Source of the DNA: Plantago major
Lineage: Eukaryota; Streptophyta; Magnoliopsida; Lamiales; Plantaginaceae
NCBI GenBank assembly: GCA_026545765.1
Contig: CM048841.1
Location: 73,406,217-73,470,216 of the forward strand
Direction of reading: 5' to 3'
Length of the DNA stretch: 64,000 nucleotides
Shown here in pieces: positions 46,509-58,783 of the stretch; within the stretch, counting starts at the first letter, position 1, and every line of letters starts with the position of its first letter. The notes beneath the pieces were generated by a model that was given only the letters and a program-made list of their open reading frames with translations, was not told where the DNA came from and ran no database searches. The translations under genes were made by a program, and so were the position numbers.

Positions 46509-49500
46509 TCAGTCTGCAAATTTCCTATCACCAAACCTTTTTATGTCATCAGAGTAGTCATAGAGAAGAGTTCTGACAATCATCTCTGTGTCTCTGGCAA
46601 ATCCACATACTTCCTTGTAGGTTTTGGTGGGATTTCTCTTGACAAAATGCTTGACCCACAGATACTTTCCCCATTTCCAGACATGCTCGATTCTGAAATC
46701 TGACAGCTTGAAGTATTCATAAATGATCTTCAGATATCTGATGTCACCCTTGTATTGATCTTCAGTTAAGTAGAAGGACTCATAGGGTTCCACAGCAAGT
46801 CTTGCTCTTGTGCCTGTTCCAGTAAGGTTGGGAATTCTGTGCACATCATCTGGCTTTCCATAAGGATATTCATTAGAGAGGTCCTTCTTCATGGCTTCAG
46901 TTCTCTTGATTACTTCAAAATCCAACCATGCTTTGATGTGGTTGGTGTTAATCAAGATTGGCTTATCTTTTCTCCATGCCATGAGCTGTTTATGGATTGG
47001 TTCTGGAAACCTTGAATTTACCAGTAAGTGCTTGAGTTCCAGAATCCAGTAGCCATTCTTCTGATTAATGCACCTGTAGACAAAGGAATTGTTGTCATTC
47101 TTCACATACTCAATTTTTGCTTCTTCTGGCCTGAGTGGAAGTATACTTTTTCTTTGTTCAGCTCTCAGCCTGTTCCTTCTTTGTCTAGAATTCTCCTTTG
47201 GGGGATTGCTTGAAGAACCACCTTGGATTGACTTGGTATTTCCAGAGGGTGTTTTAGCTGCTAAAGGCTTTGCAGCTGTGGGCTCAGTTAGGCTATCAAT
47301 TTTCCTTTTTCTGTGAAGAGGAGCTTCATCTTCATCAGTTTCTTCACCATCATCAAGATTAATTCTTGTGAGACTTTTGCAGCCTTCTTCATTGCCCTGG
47401 GATTTGATTTGACCTTCTTCTTCTTCTTCAGAAGATTCATCAATCCCTCTTACTTGTCTTCTCCTTGGAGCCGTGGTACTCCTTGGAGGTCTTTTTGCCA
47501 TGGCCCTTGTTACCATTGTAGTTTCTTCAGTTGGCTGCTGGGAAGTAGCTACTATTTGCAAAGCAGCTTGATTTGGTGAGGGTTCATTTATTCTGAGTGG
47601 TGGCCTGGAAGTTTTCTTGTTTCCTCTTCCTTTCTGAGCGGCACCAACTCTAGATTTCTTCTTTCCTTTCCCTTGATCAGATCTAAATTCTTCCCCCTTA
47701 GTCATTGTTGACTGACTAAGTACTACAAAAGAATCTGAGAGGGTCTCAAAATTCTTTTGCAAGTAGTTGTAGGCAGTGACCAACTTCTGAAGTTCAGCCT
47801 TGAGCTCCTGATTTTGTTTGATAAGTCCATTTTCCTTATCAGTGAGCTCTGCCAATGGGCCTAGTATGGCATCTGCTTTTCCAGCAGTGTAACTTGCCTC
47901 ATGAAAAGCTTTTTCAGCTAATGAAACATCATCGTCCCTTACCATTCCCAGATCCTTCTGAGCAATGATCATACTGGTTGTTCTCTGAGTGATGAGCTCA
48001 GTGAATTTTTGCATATCTGAGGGGACGGAGGCAATTAGTTCTTTGTTATGTGAAGACATCTCCCTTTTAAGATGAGCCAAAACTTGATATCTATTCATAT
48101 ATTCATGGGAGTGGACATTTGGCAGTTTGTTGAAAACTTCAGGAGCAATTAGCTTCCTTTTCAGATGAGAAACCGCCAAGTGTTCATTGCGGTGTTCTGC
48201 CAACGTCTTGTCTTCTTCATCATCTGAGTCCTCAGCCCAGTGATCTTCATCCTCTTGGACATTTTCAAGATTCTCCACCAAAGAACCATCTCAGAGATGG
48301 GCTTCTTTCCTTTCTGAGAGGAGGATGGTATGTCTTTTGCTGATGATGCAGCCTTAGCATCATGCTTTTCTTTAGATACTTCTTTAGTATCTAGCTCCTT
48401 AGCAATAGCATTTACAGCATCCTGGAGATCTTTAACCTCAGAGTAAGCTACTGTCTCTTGTAAGTATTGATCTTGTAGTTGATTAAGCTTATCTCTGGAA
48501 CTTTTTCAAGTTGAAGATGGAGTTGTTGCTCTTCTTCCAACAGTTGTTTGAGTTGAGCAGTTCTGGCTTGAGTATTTAATATCTTCTGAGTTGTTTCCTC
48601 AGAGTGCTCAACTACTTGTTCAGTAGTGTCTTTTTGTTGTTGGGAAGATGGATGGGTAGATTTCTGAGGTGATGGAGGAGGGGATTGCTGTGATGTCCTC
48701 TCAGTGTGCTTTTCAACAGCTGAGGCAATGTTTCCCTGTGGAATTCCTCCTGTCCCTGGTTCAGGGGCATCATCATCATCCTTTTTATCATCCTCATCAT
48801 TGTGATGGTCAGAAGAAAAATCTTCATAGTCATTTTCGTCAGTTTCCTTCTCTTCTTCATCTTCAAAGACCAGATTGATCACTTCTAGAATAGTGATCAT
48901 TTGTCCATTTACTTCTTCTTGTTCAGAAGGAATAAATTGTAGTGTCTGGGGCAGGACTGGCTTGAATGCCATCTGCAATCTGGTCTGACCATCTGCCCGT
49001 TTGAAGGCTTGCACCAATTTGTGTGCCACTTCCTTGGAAAAATCCTTACGCATTAAGGTCGCAACTTTCTATTGTTCAGTAGGGAACATTGCGTGGATGT
49101 AGTTTTCCAGATCAAGAGCTCGTGCTCGTCTTGTTGGTTGATCTGTGATTCTCAGTATTTCAGAGAGATCAGAGCACCTTAACCTTTGCTATTTCTTGAA
49201 GCATTGAATATGCTGTGGCAAGGTATGAGTCTCGAAGAAGGGAAGAAGGTTTTCATAGTCATCATTTGACTCCTTCTTGGCACTACTTTGAACCTGAAAG
49301 AGAGAGTTTTGAATGAGTTCCAGGTGCCTCAGATATCTGGATATGAGGAGGAGACTTGGAAGTCTGATCCTCAGCATCCTCTCTTTCTTTTTAAACCTGA
49401 AATTAGAAACATAACACTTAGGAAATTTTATCAAGAAAAAGTTCTATTTTCAGAATCAGATATCTGAGAGGTCAATTACCTCCACTATTGGAGGCTCAGA

Positions 49501-51976
49501 TACTTGTTGCTCAGAGACTTGTGCAGTCTCTGGAAATTTTTCTTGTGATGAAGGTTTTGATGCCTCATCAATTTCCATTTGTTGTGGGGATTGAGCGGGA
49601 AATTCCCAGCAACTTCTACTTCTTTTTGAACCTGTTTAAGTAGAAAGTGTTAGTTTGAGAAAAATGATCAGAGACTTGTCCTTTGAAGAATATAGATATC
49701 TGAATGAAATACCTTCTCTACAAAAGGTTCAGATACTTGTTCCTCAGAGACCTTGGAAGTCTCTGGATTCTTCTCTGAAGAGATAGACTTTTCAGTCTCT
49801 TCATTTTTCTTCTCAGTTGGAGCCTATTAGAAACAAACACTTAATAGTATTAGTCAAGTGTATAAAGCACACATCTGAGATGTTATATCTTAAGGAACTG
49901 TCTTCTACCTGTGAGACAGGCTCCTGTTCCTTAAGTGGTGAGGCTATGGAAGCCTCCTTCTCAGATTCTGAGGCAAGCTTTGCAGCTTCCTCTTGTTCTT
50001 TTGTTTGTAATTCAGCCTGTAACAAAGAATTTTTATTAGTTTAACAAGACAGAAAACACAAAGGAATTCACAAGTGCAAACCATTCAGCTACCTGAGCAA
50101 TGTCAGGCTGAGTGGTCTCTGGAACTTGTGACCCTTCTATGAGTTGGTCTCGTTGTTCCAGTGTTGCTTCTTTGTTGGAAGTTTGAGGTACTTCAACCTT
50201 TTCCTGAGTAGCTAACTCAGTTGCCTCCCCTGGTTGATTATTCTGAGTAGGTGTCTCAGTTTGATCCCTCTCTTGGAGTTGGGGAACCTGCTCATTTGCA
50301 GGATTTTCTTCAACATGTTGCATTGCTGGCATGTCGAAATGGAGTTCATTTACCATTTCATCAACCACTTGTGGCTGTTGTGGTTGTGGTTGTTGTGGTT
50401 GTCTGGAAGCAGAAGTTTGAGCAGTTGAGAGTTCTTCCAGATTTTTAAGTGTGGTGTTGACATCAGCGTCCACCAACACTAGGTCACCACTCATCAGGGC
50501 TTCTTGAAGTTGTTTATATGTGACTTTCCCTGATGGTGTGTTGGCACCAACAACCTTTGCTATAGGTGCTTGTTCAGCAACCTGTGAGCTGGTTGCTTTC
50601 TCAGCAACCTTGGACCTTTTGTTCTTCCCCTTTGCCTTGGTTACTTTTTTAGCAACCTTGGGGGATGGGATCTTCTCCTCGTCCGATTCGTCATCGAAAT
50701 CTGGAACAGAGTTATCAACAATCCCTGCTGCTTCTGCATAAAGAGTTAGAAGTTTTTCAGCATTTATGAGTTCATCAGCAAGGCTTTCGGCAATAGTCTT
50801 GACATTTCTGAAAGCACTTTCTCTTGCTGAGTCTACTTGTTCAGTAGCTTATGCCTCTTTTGCAGCATTGATGAGTTCATCTGCAGCGACGTCAGGTATC
50901 TGGGAATCGACAACCTCAATGGGTGTGCCTTCTGATTTGCCAGCAGACTTCTTCCGTGAAGTTCTGGGCGTTCTGGGCTTCTTGGTCGCAACTTTTCCCT
51001 CAGATACCTCTTCAGTCTTTCGCTTCTTGGAACCTTTCTGAGATCCAGTAACCTTTTTCATCAAGTTTGTATACTCATATTTGTAGAGTAGGTTATTGTT
51101 GGCAATATCTGCCGTCTCTCTGAGCTCAATGCCAAGACATTCCACTAAGTAGCAAATTTTCAGTCCATAGCTTACTGTGGCTTTTGGCTCAGCAAGGCCC
51201 TTAACAATTTTAGGCTCAAAGCCTTGTATCTTCTTCACAAATTTCATGAAGGCGTACTTCCCCCAATTAAAAGGGTTTTCCAGCCTTTTGTCTTGCTGGC
51301 TCAACAAGAACATCATCATCCAGCGTTCTTGGCTTATCTGGTCAGCACCTCCTTGTAGACCATCAAAGCCTCTGTGAAGAATACATGCCAACACATCCCA
51401 GTGGACCAAAAGATGTCTGGTCCTTATGCAGCAAGCTTAAAGTCGATGGGTGTGTCTGGTTTGCCAAGATCACACACATTACTGTACAGTTGCTTCACAC
51501 CTTCAAGGAGATCTTCATCCTTGGTGTCAATCTCAAAATCCTTTCCAAGATTTTGAAGTTCAAACGACTTCACAGAAGTTGTCATTCAACAAGATTTCTT
51601 GTTCTTGGACTTTGGTCTTGATAGACACTATCTCAGTGCATTCAGAGATCTTGGAAATAATTGTGGAGTTGTTGTAAAACTCCAGAACATCCAGTGAAGA
51701 AACTCCACTAGGAAGAGCAGATAGAAAACCCTTGATTTTTGCCTTTTCAAGCATATCAAGTACTAACTTCCTGTCAATTTGGTTTTCTATTGCGGCTACC
51801 AGGTATTCCTCAATCATGGCACCACCCCAAATCATCCTGTGATTTGAAGTCCAATGATCAGGGTCGAATTCTCCGATCAACTGATTGTTAGTAATAACTA
51901 GCACTGGTGCTTGCTTTTCAGCAGTACCAGTAGTAGTTGCTTGGGATTTCTGATTAGAAGTACGTTTGGGAGCCAT
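46509..51976 (-). pseudogene. Sirevirus E accessory (env-position) region, fossil
   Basis: The region opens MAPKRTSNQKSQATTTGTA and, in element order, holds: the IWGGAMIEEYL and LPSGVSSLDVLEFYNNS block; NPFNWGKYAFMKFVKKIQGF; a K/R-rich segment; QQPQQPQPQQPQ text; short exon-like blocks between about 50,100 and 49,190 repeating a PET-x-VSE-x-QVSEP motif; an acidic block with DEDDKKDDDDAPEPG (49,053-48,448); and a 590-residue frame (48,281-46,509) with a coiled coil, a K/R/S-rich middle and a conserved C-terminus ending FGDRKFAD. No signal peptide or membrane segment is visible. The last block is the longest open stretch of the three copies. A few breaks. The function is unknown; nucleic acid binding by the basic parts is only a guess. 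Confidence 0.75.
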
Positions 51977-52800
51977 CTCTTTAAATAGTGAGGTTTTTGA
52001 AAAACGAGAAAGAGATTTGGGTGAGAGATTAGTGATTCTTTGCATAAAAAGTAACAGGGATTTGCAGAGATTGAAGAAGAGTTTTTGCTATTCTTGTGCA
52101 AGTTTGTATGTTGGATTAGGCGAAAGTAATTTCTTTTGCCAAAATCCCATATATATAGCAATGTAATTTCCACAAACATATACATACAAATTAATTTTGT
52201 GTGTAAGTATCTGTGAATTGCAGGCAGGCGTGAGTAAAAGCTTGTTCGGCATTAAATGCATAGTAGGCCCTGTCGGAATTTTAACAGTCCACTATTTACT
52301 GAGAGTTAATCTCTGCCGTAAAGATCAATCGCCAAATTCATCAAGGGTCACCATTGCTTCTTCAACAATGATCACAATCAACAAATGTAATTGTGCCCAT
52401 TTAATGAATTTTGGCTATTAGCTTCCTGAATCACGTTTCTGTATGACCAAGAACACTATTTGCATATGAATTTATCTCACACTTAGTATTTGTCCAAGTT
52501 TTACACAAAGATAGCAATAATGCAAATTTCAAGAGAGTAGTTGACAACAGACAGTTGTACTATTCTCTTTTGTGTTCCCTCTCACTGAGTGATCCAGATA
52601 TCTGAGTACCCGTCTCAGAAATCTTTGAACAGCCATTTTACCCTTTAGCCTTTAGTTTCTGAATACCCGTTCCAGATTCCTCTTCTCTGGATACGCTTTC
52701 GATTCCTCTTCTGGATACATTGCTCCAGATTCCTCCTCTCTAGATACCCGTTCCAGATTCCTCTTCTCTGTTCTTTGATATCTTCTTCTGATATCTCTTT
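51977..52800 (-). repeat. Sirevirus E spacer with degenerate tandem repeats
   Basis: The spacer lies between pol and the accessory region. The part at 52,620-52,790 has about five degenerate copies of a unit that in element sense reads GGAACGGGTATCCAGAGA; B has three better copies at the corresponding place. The rest (51,977-52,620) is AT-rich with no gene seen. A TATATA stretch near 52,150 is shared with A. Confidence 0.7.
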
Positions 52801-52811
52801 TCTTAACTTTT

Positions 52812-55800
52812 TCAGTTCTTTGGTAGCTCCATTAGTCCAAGATTGTGTCTTAAGGCTAAGAATCTACTTTCTTGTAGTGGCTTAGTGAAGATATCTGCAA
52901 GTTGGTCTTCAGTGCCAATCTTGAGTATCTCTATATTGCCTTTTTCAACATGGTCTCTGATGAAGTGGTGTCTAACATCAATGTGCTTTGTTCTTGCATG
53001 AAACTTAGGATTCTGAGTTATGGCAATGGCACTTGTGTTGTCACAGAAAATGGGAGTTTTCTCTTCATTGAGTCCATAGTCTTTGAGTTTTTGTTGTATC
53101 CACAATATCTGCGAAGCACAACATCCAAAGATCAATATATTCAGCCTGTGGTAGATGTGGCAATTGAATTTTGTTTCTTCTTTGAACCATGATATTAATC
53201 TAGCACCAAGAAATTGACAAGTTCCTGAGGTTCTTTTTCTATCAAGCAATGAACCAGCGTAGTCGGCATCTGAATAGCCAACCAAACTCAATTCACTCTC
53301 TTTTGGATACCACAATCCAACTTCTACAGTACCTTTTACATACCTTAATATTTTCATAGCAATGTTGTAGTGTGACTGCATTGGATTTGTCTGGAATCTA
53401 GCACACACTCCAACTGCATATTAAATATCAGGTCTACTTGCAGTGAGGTATAGTAGAGACCCAATCAATTTCCTATACTTGTGTTCTTCAACACTCTTGT
53501 CAGATTCAGTATAGGTCATTTTGGTTCCAATGCTCATTGGTGTCTTAGCATTCTTTTCAGAAGGCTTTAGATTGAACTTATTGAGCATATCCTTTGCATA
53601 CTTTGTTTGACTAATGAATTTTCCATCATTGAGTTGTTTGACTTGCAGCCCTAGGAAGTAATTCAATTCTCCCATCATGCTCATCTCAAATTTACATTTC
53701 ATGAGTTCAGCAAAATCTTCACAAAGTTGCTTGTCTTTAGATCCAAATATAATGTCATCAACATATACTTGAACTAAAAATAGTTTCCCATCATGGTTCA
53801 ATGTGAAGAGTGTTTTATCAACATCTCCTTTCTTGAAACCACTTTCCAGTAGGTATTTGGCCAATGTATCATACCATGCTCTTGGAGCTTGTTTCAGCCC
53901 ATACAGAGCTTTCTGAAGCTTATAGACCATCCTACTTTCTGAGGAAACTTCAAAACCTGGTGGTTGCTCAACATAGACTTCCTCAGCCAGTTCACCATTT
54001 AGAAATGCACTCTTGACATCCATCTGATAAAATGTAAAGTCATTATGAGCTGCAAAGGCTAGAAAGAGTCTTATTGCATCCAATCTTGCAACTGGTGCAT
54101 AAGATTCATCAAAATCTAGTCCTTCAGTCTGGGTAAATCCCTTGGCAACAAACCTAGCTTTGTTTCTGGTTATTTCACCAGACTCATTCATTTTGTTTCT
54201 GAAAACCCACTTGGTTCCTATTACACATATTCCGTCAGCAAATGGAACCAGTTTCCAGACTTTGTTTCTCTCAAATTGATCCAACTCTTCTTGCATTGCA
54301 GAGATCCAGTCTTGATCTTTTAATGCTTCTTCTATAGTCTCTGGTTCAATTTTTGAGATGAACATCCATAGAGACAACTTGCATTTTCAGCGATTGCTCT
54401 TCTAGTTCTAACTCCTTGGTCTATGGGACCAATCACATCTTTTGAAGGATGATTTCTTATCCATTTCATAATGGGTTTTGAACTAGTAGGATCAATATCA
54501 ATTTGATTTGAATGTGAATCAATATGATCTTGATGAGATACTTGTGCAGTATCTGGGATATCTGACACATGGGTAATGTCATGGATATCTGACACTTTTT
54601 CAGTGTTAGAGATATCTGGATCTTGCATTTCAGCAATCTCATTCTCAGATACCTTTTCATGATGAAGGTTCTTAGTAGCCTGTTCCATTTCTGGAATTCT
54701 CATAGGAAATTCTTCATCATGTCTTAGAATCATCTGGTTGTTACTAAGCATAGGTTGCTTTTCATCGTCAGACTCATCCTCTATTTGAATGATAGAATTG
54801 TTTCCTTCTGAGGATCCTTTTTCAGAATCTTTAATCATTAGTTCTTTGAACCTATCTGAGAGATCATCATTTAAGAGTACTTTCTTGTTTCCTTCATAGA
54901 ATACTACATGAATAGATTCTTCGATCTTTTGCGTTCTTTTGTTGTAGATTCTGTAGGCTTTTCTATTTAGAGAATAACCAAGAAATACTCCTTCATCTGC
55001 CTTTGGTTGAAATGTTCTCAAGTATTCTTTTCCATTGTTAAGAACGAAACATCTGCAACCAAACACTCTTAGATGTTTGATACTAGGGGGCCTACCAATG
55101 AAAATCTCGTACGGAGTTTTGTCATGGTGTTTGTTAATCAGACATCTATTTTGAGTGTAGCATCGTGGTTTGACTTCAACCCAATAGATTTCACTTATTT
55201 CGGTGTCGCAAGCATTGTTCTTCTTTGCTTCTTTCGTGGTCCTATTCTTTCTTTCAAAGAACACCATTTTGTTGTCTTGTCCTTACGTAAGATAGTTGAT
55301 GTTGTATACCTTTGCAAGTACAAAACTCTTTGATGTCTTGGTTCACAAACTCGACCATATGGCATTTCGACATGAGATACCTTGTCATTTTCATGACTTG
55401 AGCTTATTCAAAGAAGTTAGGTATCTCAACCCTTGCATCAGATTTGTGTTTGAGAAAGACAACCCAAGTGAATCTTGAGTAATCATCAACAACAACCAGA
55501 CCATACTTCTTTCCTGCATAACTAGTTACTGAGGATTCAAACAGATCCATATGTAACATTTGCAGTGGCCTCTCACTGGAATGTCTAGTTTTAGACTTGA
55601 AAGATGTTTTGAATTGTTTTCCCATTTGACAAGCTGAGCATACACCTTCTTTTCTATATGCCATTTTGGATAAACCAACCACCAACTCTTTCTTGGCTAG
55701 TTTATTCAGAGTTTTGAAATTCAAGTGACTCATTCTTTTATGCCATAGCTAATTTTCTTCAGTGTGGCCAGATTGACTCACCATGAGACATTCTTCGGTT

Positions 55801-56204
55801 GTGGAGGGTGCCCAATCAGCAACATAAAGATTTCCTTTACGCCTTGCAACCAAGACTGTCTGCTTTGACTCATTGTCAATCACTTTACATAGTTTTGACT
55901 TGATCTTGACAGCGTACCCTTTGTCTACTAGTTGACTCATGCTTAGGAGATTATATTCCAATCCCTTTACATGAAGTACTTCGGAGATTGTGAGAGCGCC
56001 GAACTTCAAATTGCCAAAACCTATGGTTGGATTTTCATCTCCTCCAGCAAACCTGATAATTGGTCCATCATCGCAAATTTTGTAGTTAATCAGATTTGCT
56101 TTGTCTCCTGTCATGTGCTTCCCACATCCACTATCAAAATGCCACTTTGAGTTAGTCTTTAGAGTGTTCTGCACAAAACATGAAACAGGAGATTGGGTTC
56201 TCAT
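52812..56204 (-). pseudogene. Sirevirus E pol (fossil)
   Basis: Copia order in element sense: protease WHFDSGCGKHMTGD (about 56,140), GAG-pre-integrase HLNFKTLNKL and CSACQMGKQ (about 55,720-55,630), integrase including HMDLFESSVTSYAGKKYG and the ERKNRT area, a serine- and acid-rich linker, reverse transcriptase [20 protein letters not shown] and YVDDIIFGS (about 54,020-53,740), and RNase H KHIDVRHHFIRDHVEKGN (about 53,000) ending LADIFTKPLQE. Reverse transcriptase is the best preserved of the three copies. There are around six breaks in total. Confidence 0.93.
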
Positions 56205-56219
56205 ACCAACAATGGAACC

Positions 56220-58665
56220 ATCTAGATAAAAGAATCTTCCAGTAGGAATCCATTTTTGAATGAATTTCCTAGGAACATTCTTTTGTCTAACAGGAACATA
56301 AGGAGGAATCTTAGTTAAATGATTAGTTCATTGTTGTTAAGAACTATTTTCTTCCTTGGTGTGTTCCTAGGTGCTCCATTTGGTGCTTTCAGATACATCT
56401 CAGTTTTCTGAGTCTGCTTTTCAGCAAACTTAGCTTTCCTCGCCAGATTTCTTCTAGCCCTGGCATTCAGATTTTCAGTGGCTTGATTTATCTTCCACTT
56501 CTAATAATTGGTGTGAGCAATTCTAGCTTTTAACCATCGTTCTTGCTCTTGTTTGTATTCGCGAGCAAGTTGTTTTCCGATGGTTTATAGCCAATACCAT
56601 TCCGAGCACCTGATCTCGAGATCTCTTCAATGACTTTGCTAGTCTCCGGATGATCAATTTTCTTTCGAGAAACGTGACATAAGAAAATTTGCCACCTCGC
56701 AATTTTTCCTTTTGAGAGACATAGACTGGTGATTGCACTTCTCAGTGTTATGTTTCTTTTCAGAGACATTTCCCACATTTTTCTTTTGGACTTGTTTTTC
56801 CCGCAAAGGCTTGGTCGCAACTGCCTTTCCTTTGTCAACAATCTTAGCTTTCTGACTGATACTGTAGATTGTTTGGGAATCACCTTGCTAAGCACTGACG
56901 AATGTTAGTCCTTCATTACTCTTATTCAGAGTGGTGGAACTATCTGTGTGTGTGTCCAGCCCAAGTCCTCTCTTTTCTGAAGGATCTCTTAAATAAGATT
57001 GTACTTCAGTAAGAGTGTCACTAGCTTTGGCATAAGATTGAAAGGATAGTTCTTTCTTTTTGAGTTCCTTATTTACAGAAAGAAGACCTTCACATTTCTT
57101 TTGAAGATTTGCCATTGCTTCTTTATGTGACTTTTCGGTCTCAGATATCTGAGCCTTGAGAAATGCATTTTCAGCATCCTTTTTCTCAGATATCTTGATT
57201 AATTTAGAATTTTCCTTTGCAAGAGAATTCTTTTCTTCTTCGAAATTTTCGGCTCTAGCTCGGAACGTTAGAAATTCTCTTTTGTAAAGATCAATTTCTT
57301 TTCTGAGATTTTCCAGTTCTTTGATTCCTTCGTCATCACTTTCATAAGTATAACAGGAAGTATGTGTTACCTCATCAGCCATTAGACAAGGTTCAATGTT
57401 GGAGATATCTGGGAAGATTTCTTCAGCCATTCCACACACTTCTTTCTTCTTTTGACCAAAGTCAATTACTTCATGAGAAACACCGCATATTTCTGGAGAA
57501 GGCAGTGTGGAATCATCTGAATCCTCATCCTCAGAATCGGACTCAATATCTAGAGCATCCAGTTGGAGTTGAATCTTTTTCCTTTCTTCAATGAGCATAG
57601 CTCTTTGACTTCTTTTGAAGATTCTTTTATCTTTCTTGTCTCCTATCTTAAATTTGTTGAAGGCAGGACAATCCTTCTTGAAATGAACAGGTTTCTGACA
57701 ATAGAAACAGATATCATTTCCAATTTCTGCTTCCAAGATTTGATGCTTTCGAGCCTTTGTTCAATGAGCTTTGCATATTTTTATCACTGATAGTTTGAGC
57801 CTAGATGCTTTTCACTTCTCTTCGCTTTTCTTCTCTCAATTTCTCGTGACATATTTTCCCATTTGCTTTACAAAGAAGAGCATCCTCACACATCCTTCCC
57901 TTTCTTCTTTCGGAAGTTCCTTGAGCAACTAGAGCAACACTGCAACTTCTCTTGTTTGTTCCTTTGAGTTGTCTCATAGTCACAAAGGGCAAGGTGAGAG
58001 AAAAGTTCCACAGAGTGATATATGGCATTCCTTGGTTAAAGTAGAAAACTTTGTGTGTTCCCGCTTATGATTTAGACTTCACAATGGTTTTAATCTTTTC
58101 TGACTGGGTATATCTATTACTTTCACCAAGTGCAGCCATATCACTCATGAGTGTTGTAAACCGGAAATCTAGTTCTTCAAGAGTCTCTGTGAGACCTTGT
58201 TTGAAATTTTGGAATTTTAGCTTCAAAACTTCGAACTTATTTTCCTTTGTTTTTTCAAAGGCGACAGATTTCTTCAATCAGTTGCTGTGCCACTTTCGCT
58301 GCTTTTGCACCCTACGCTTTAATCATTCCGCTTTGGAGTAGAACGTATGATGATATTACGAGCCGGCCCATCCCATCTCTTTCTCATGGCCTCGTCCGAT
58401 GTCCGAGTTCTCTGGCTTTGGTTCAGTAAATAACTTGACCGCGTGTCTCCCATTGGTTGATGCATCCATGTGAAGACCTATCACTTTGTTCTCTGTCTCT
58501 ACCATTAGAAACCTCTATGACTTGCTTGAGTTGTTGAATGACTATTGGGCCATTCTTTATTACTTCAATCATTTCGTCACTGATGGCTTCTAGGTGGAGC
58601 ATCATGTTGTTCTTCCATTTCTCATAATTCTCTGGCTTGAGAATTGGGGCGTCACTTAAAGACAT
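56220..58665 (-). pseudogene. Sirevirus E gag (fossil)
   Basis: It starts MSLSDAPILKPENYEKWKNN, with the Gag core (LDFRFTTLMSDMAALGESNR), the zinc knuckle region CFYCQKPVHFKKDCPAF, an acidic DSEDEDSDDSTLPSPE patch, a long coiled coil (57,400-57,000) and a basic tail. It is broken in several places, mostly in the N-terminal third and near the C-terminus. The role is as for A. Confidence 0.88.
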
Positions 58666-58769
58666 CCTGCAGCAAACACACTAAACAAACGAATCAAGTG
58701 TAGGTGAAAGGCAGTTAGTGGGCACTTATCTAGGATCTAGGTTCAGTGCAGAAGGCTTGGGAACCTCCC

Positions 58770-58781
58770 GCTCTGATACCA
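58770..58781 (-). promoter_or_regulatory. Sirevirus E primer-binding site (tRNA-iMet)
   Basis: In element sense TGGTATCAGAGC is 2 bases after the 5' LTR, an exact match to the 3' end of initiator tRNA-Met. Confidence 0.92.
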
Positions 58782-58783
58782 CT

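Noticed and set aside
46509-48281. 590-residue frame as an independent host gene
   Set aside because: The same text is found at the same place in A and B, so it belongs to the Sirevirus family.
46509-51976. Calling the accessory region a true retroviral envelope gene
   Set aside because: No signal peptide, furin-type site or membrane segment is visible; only the position fits.
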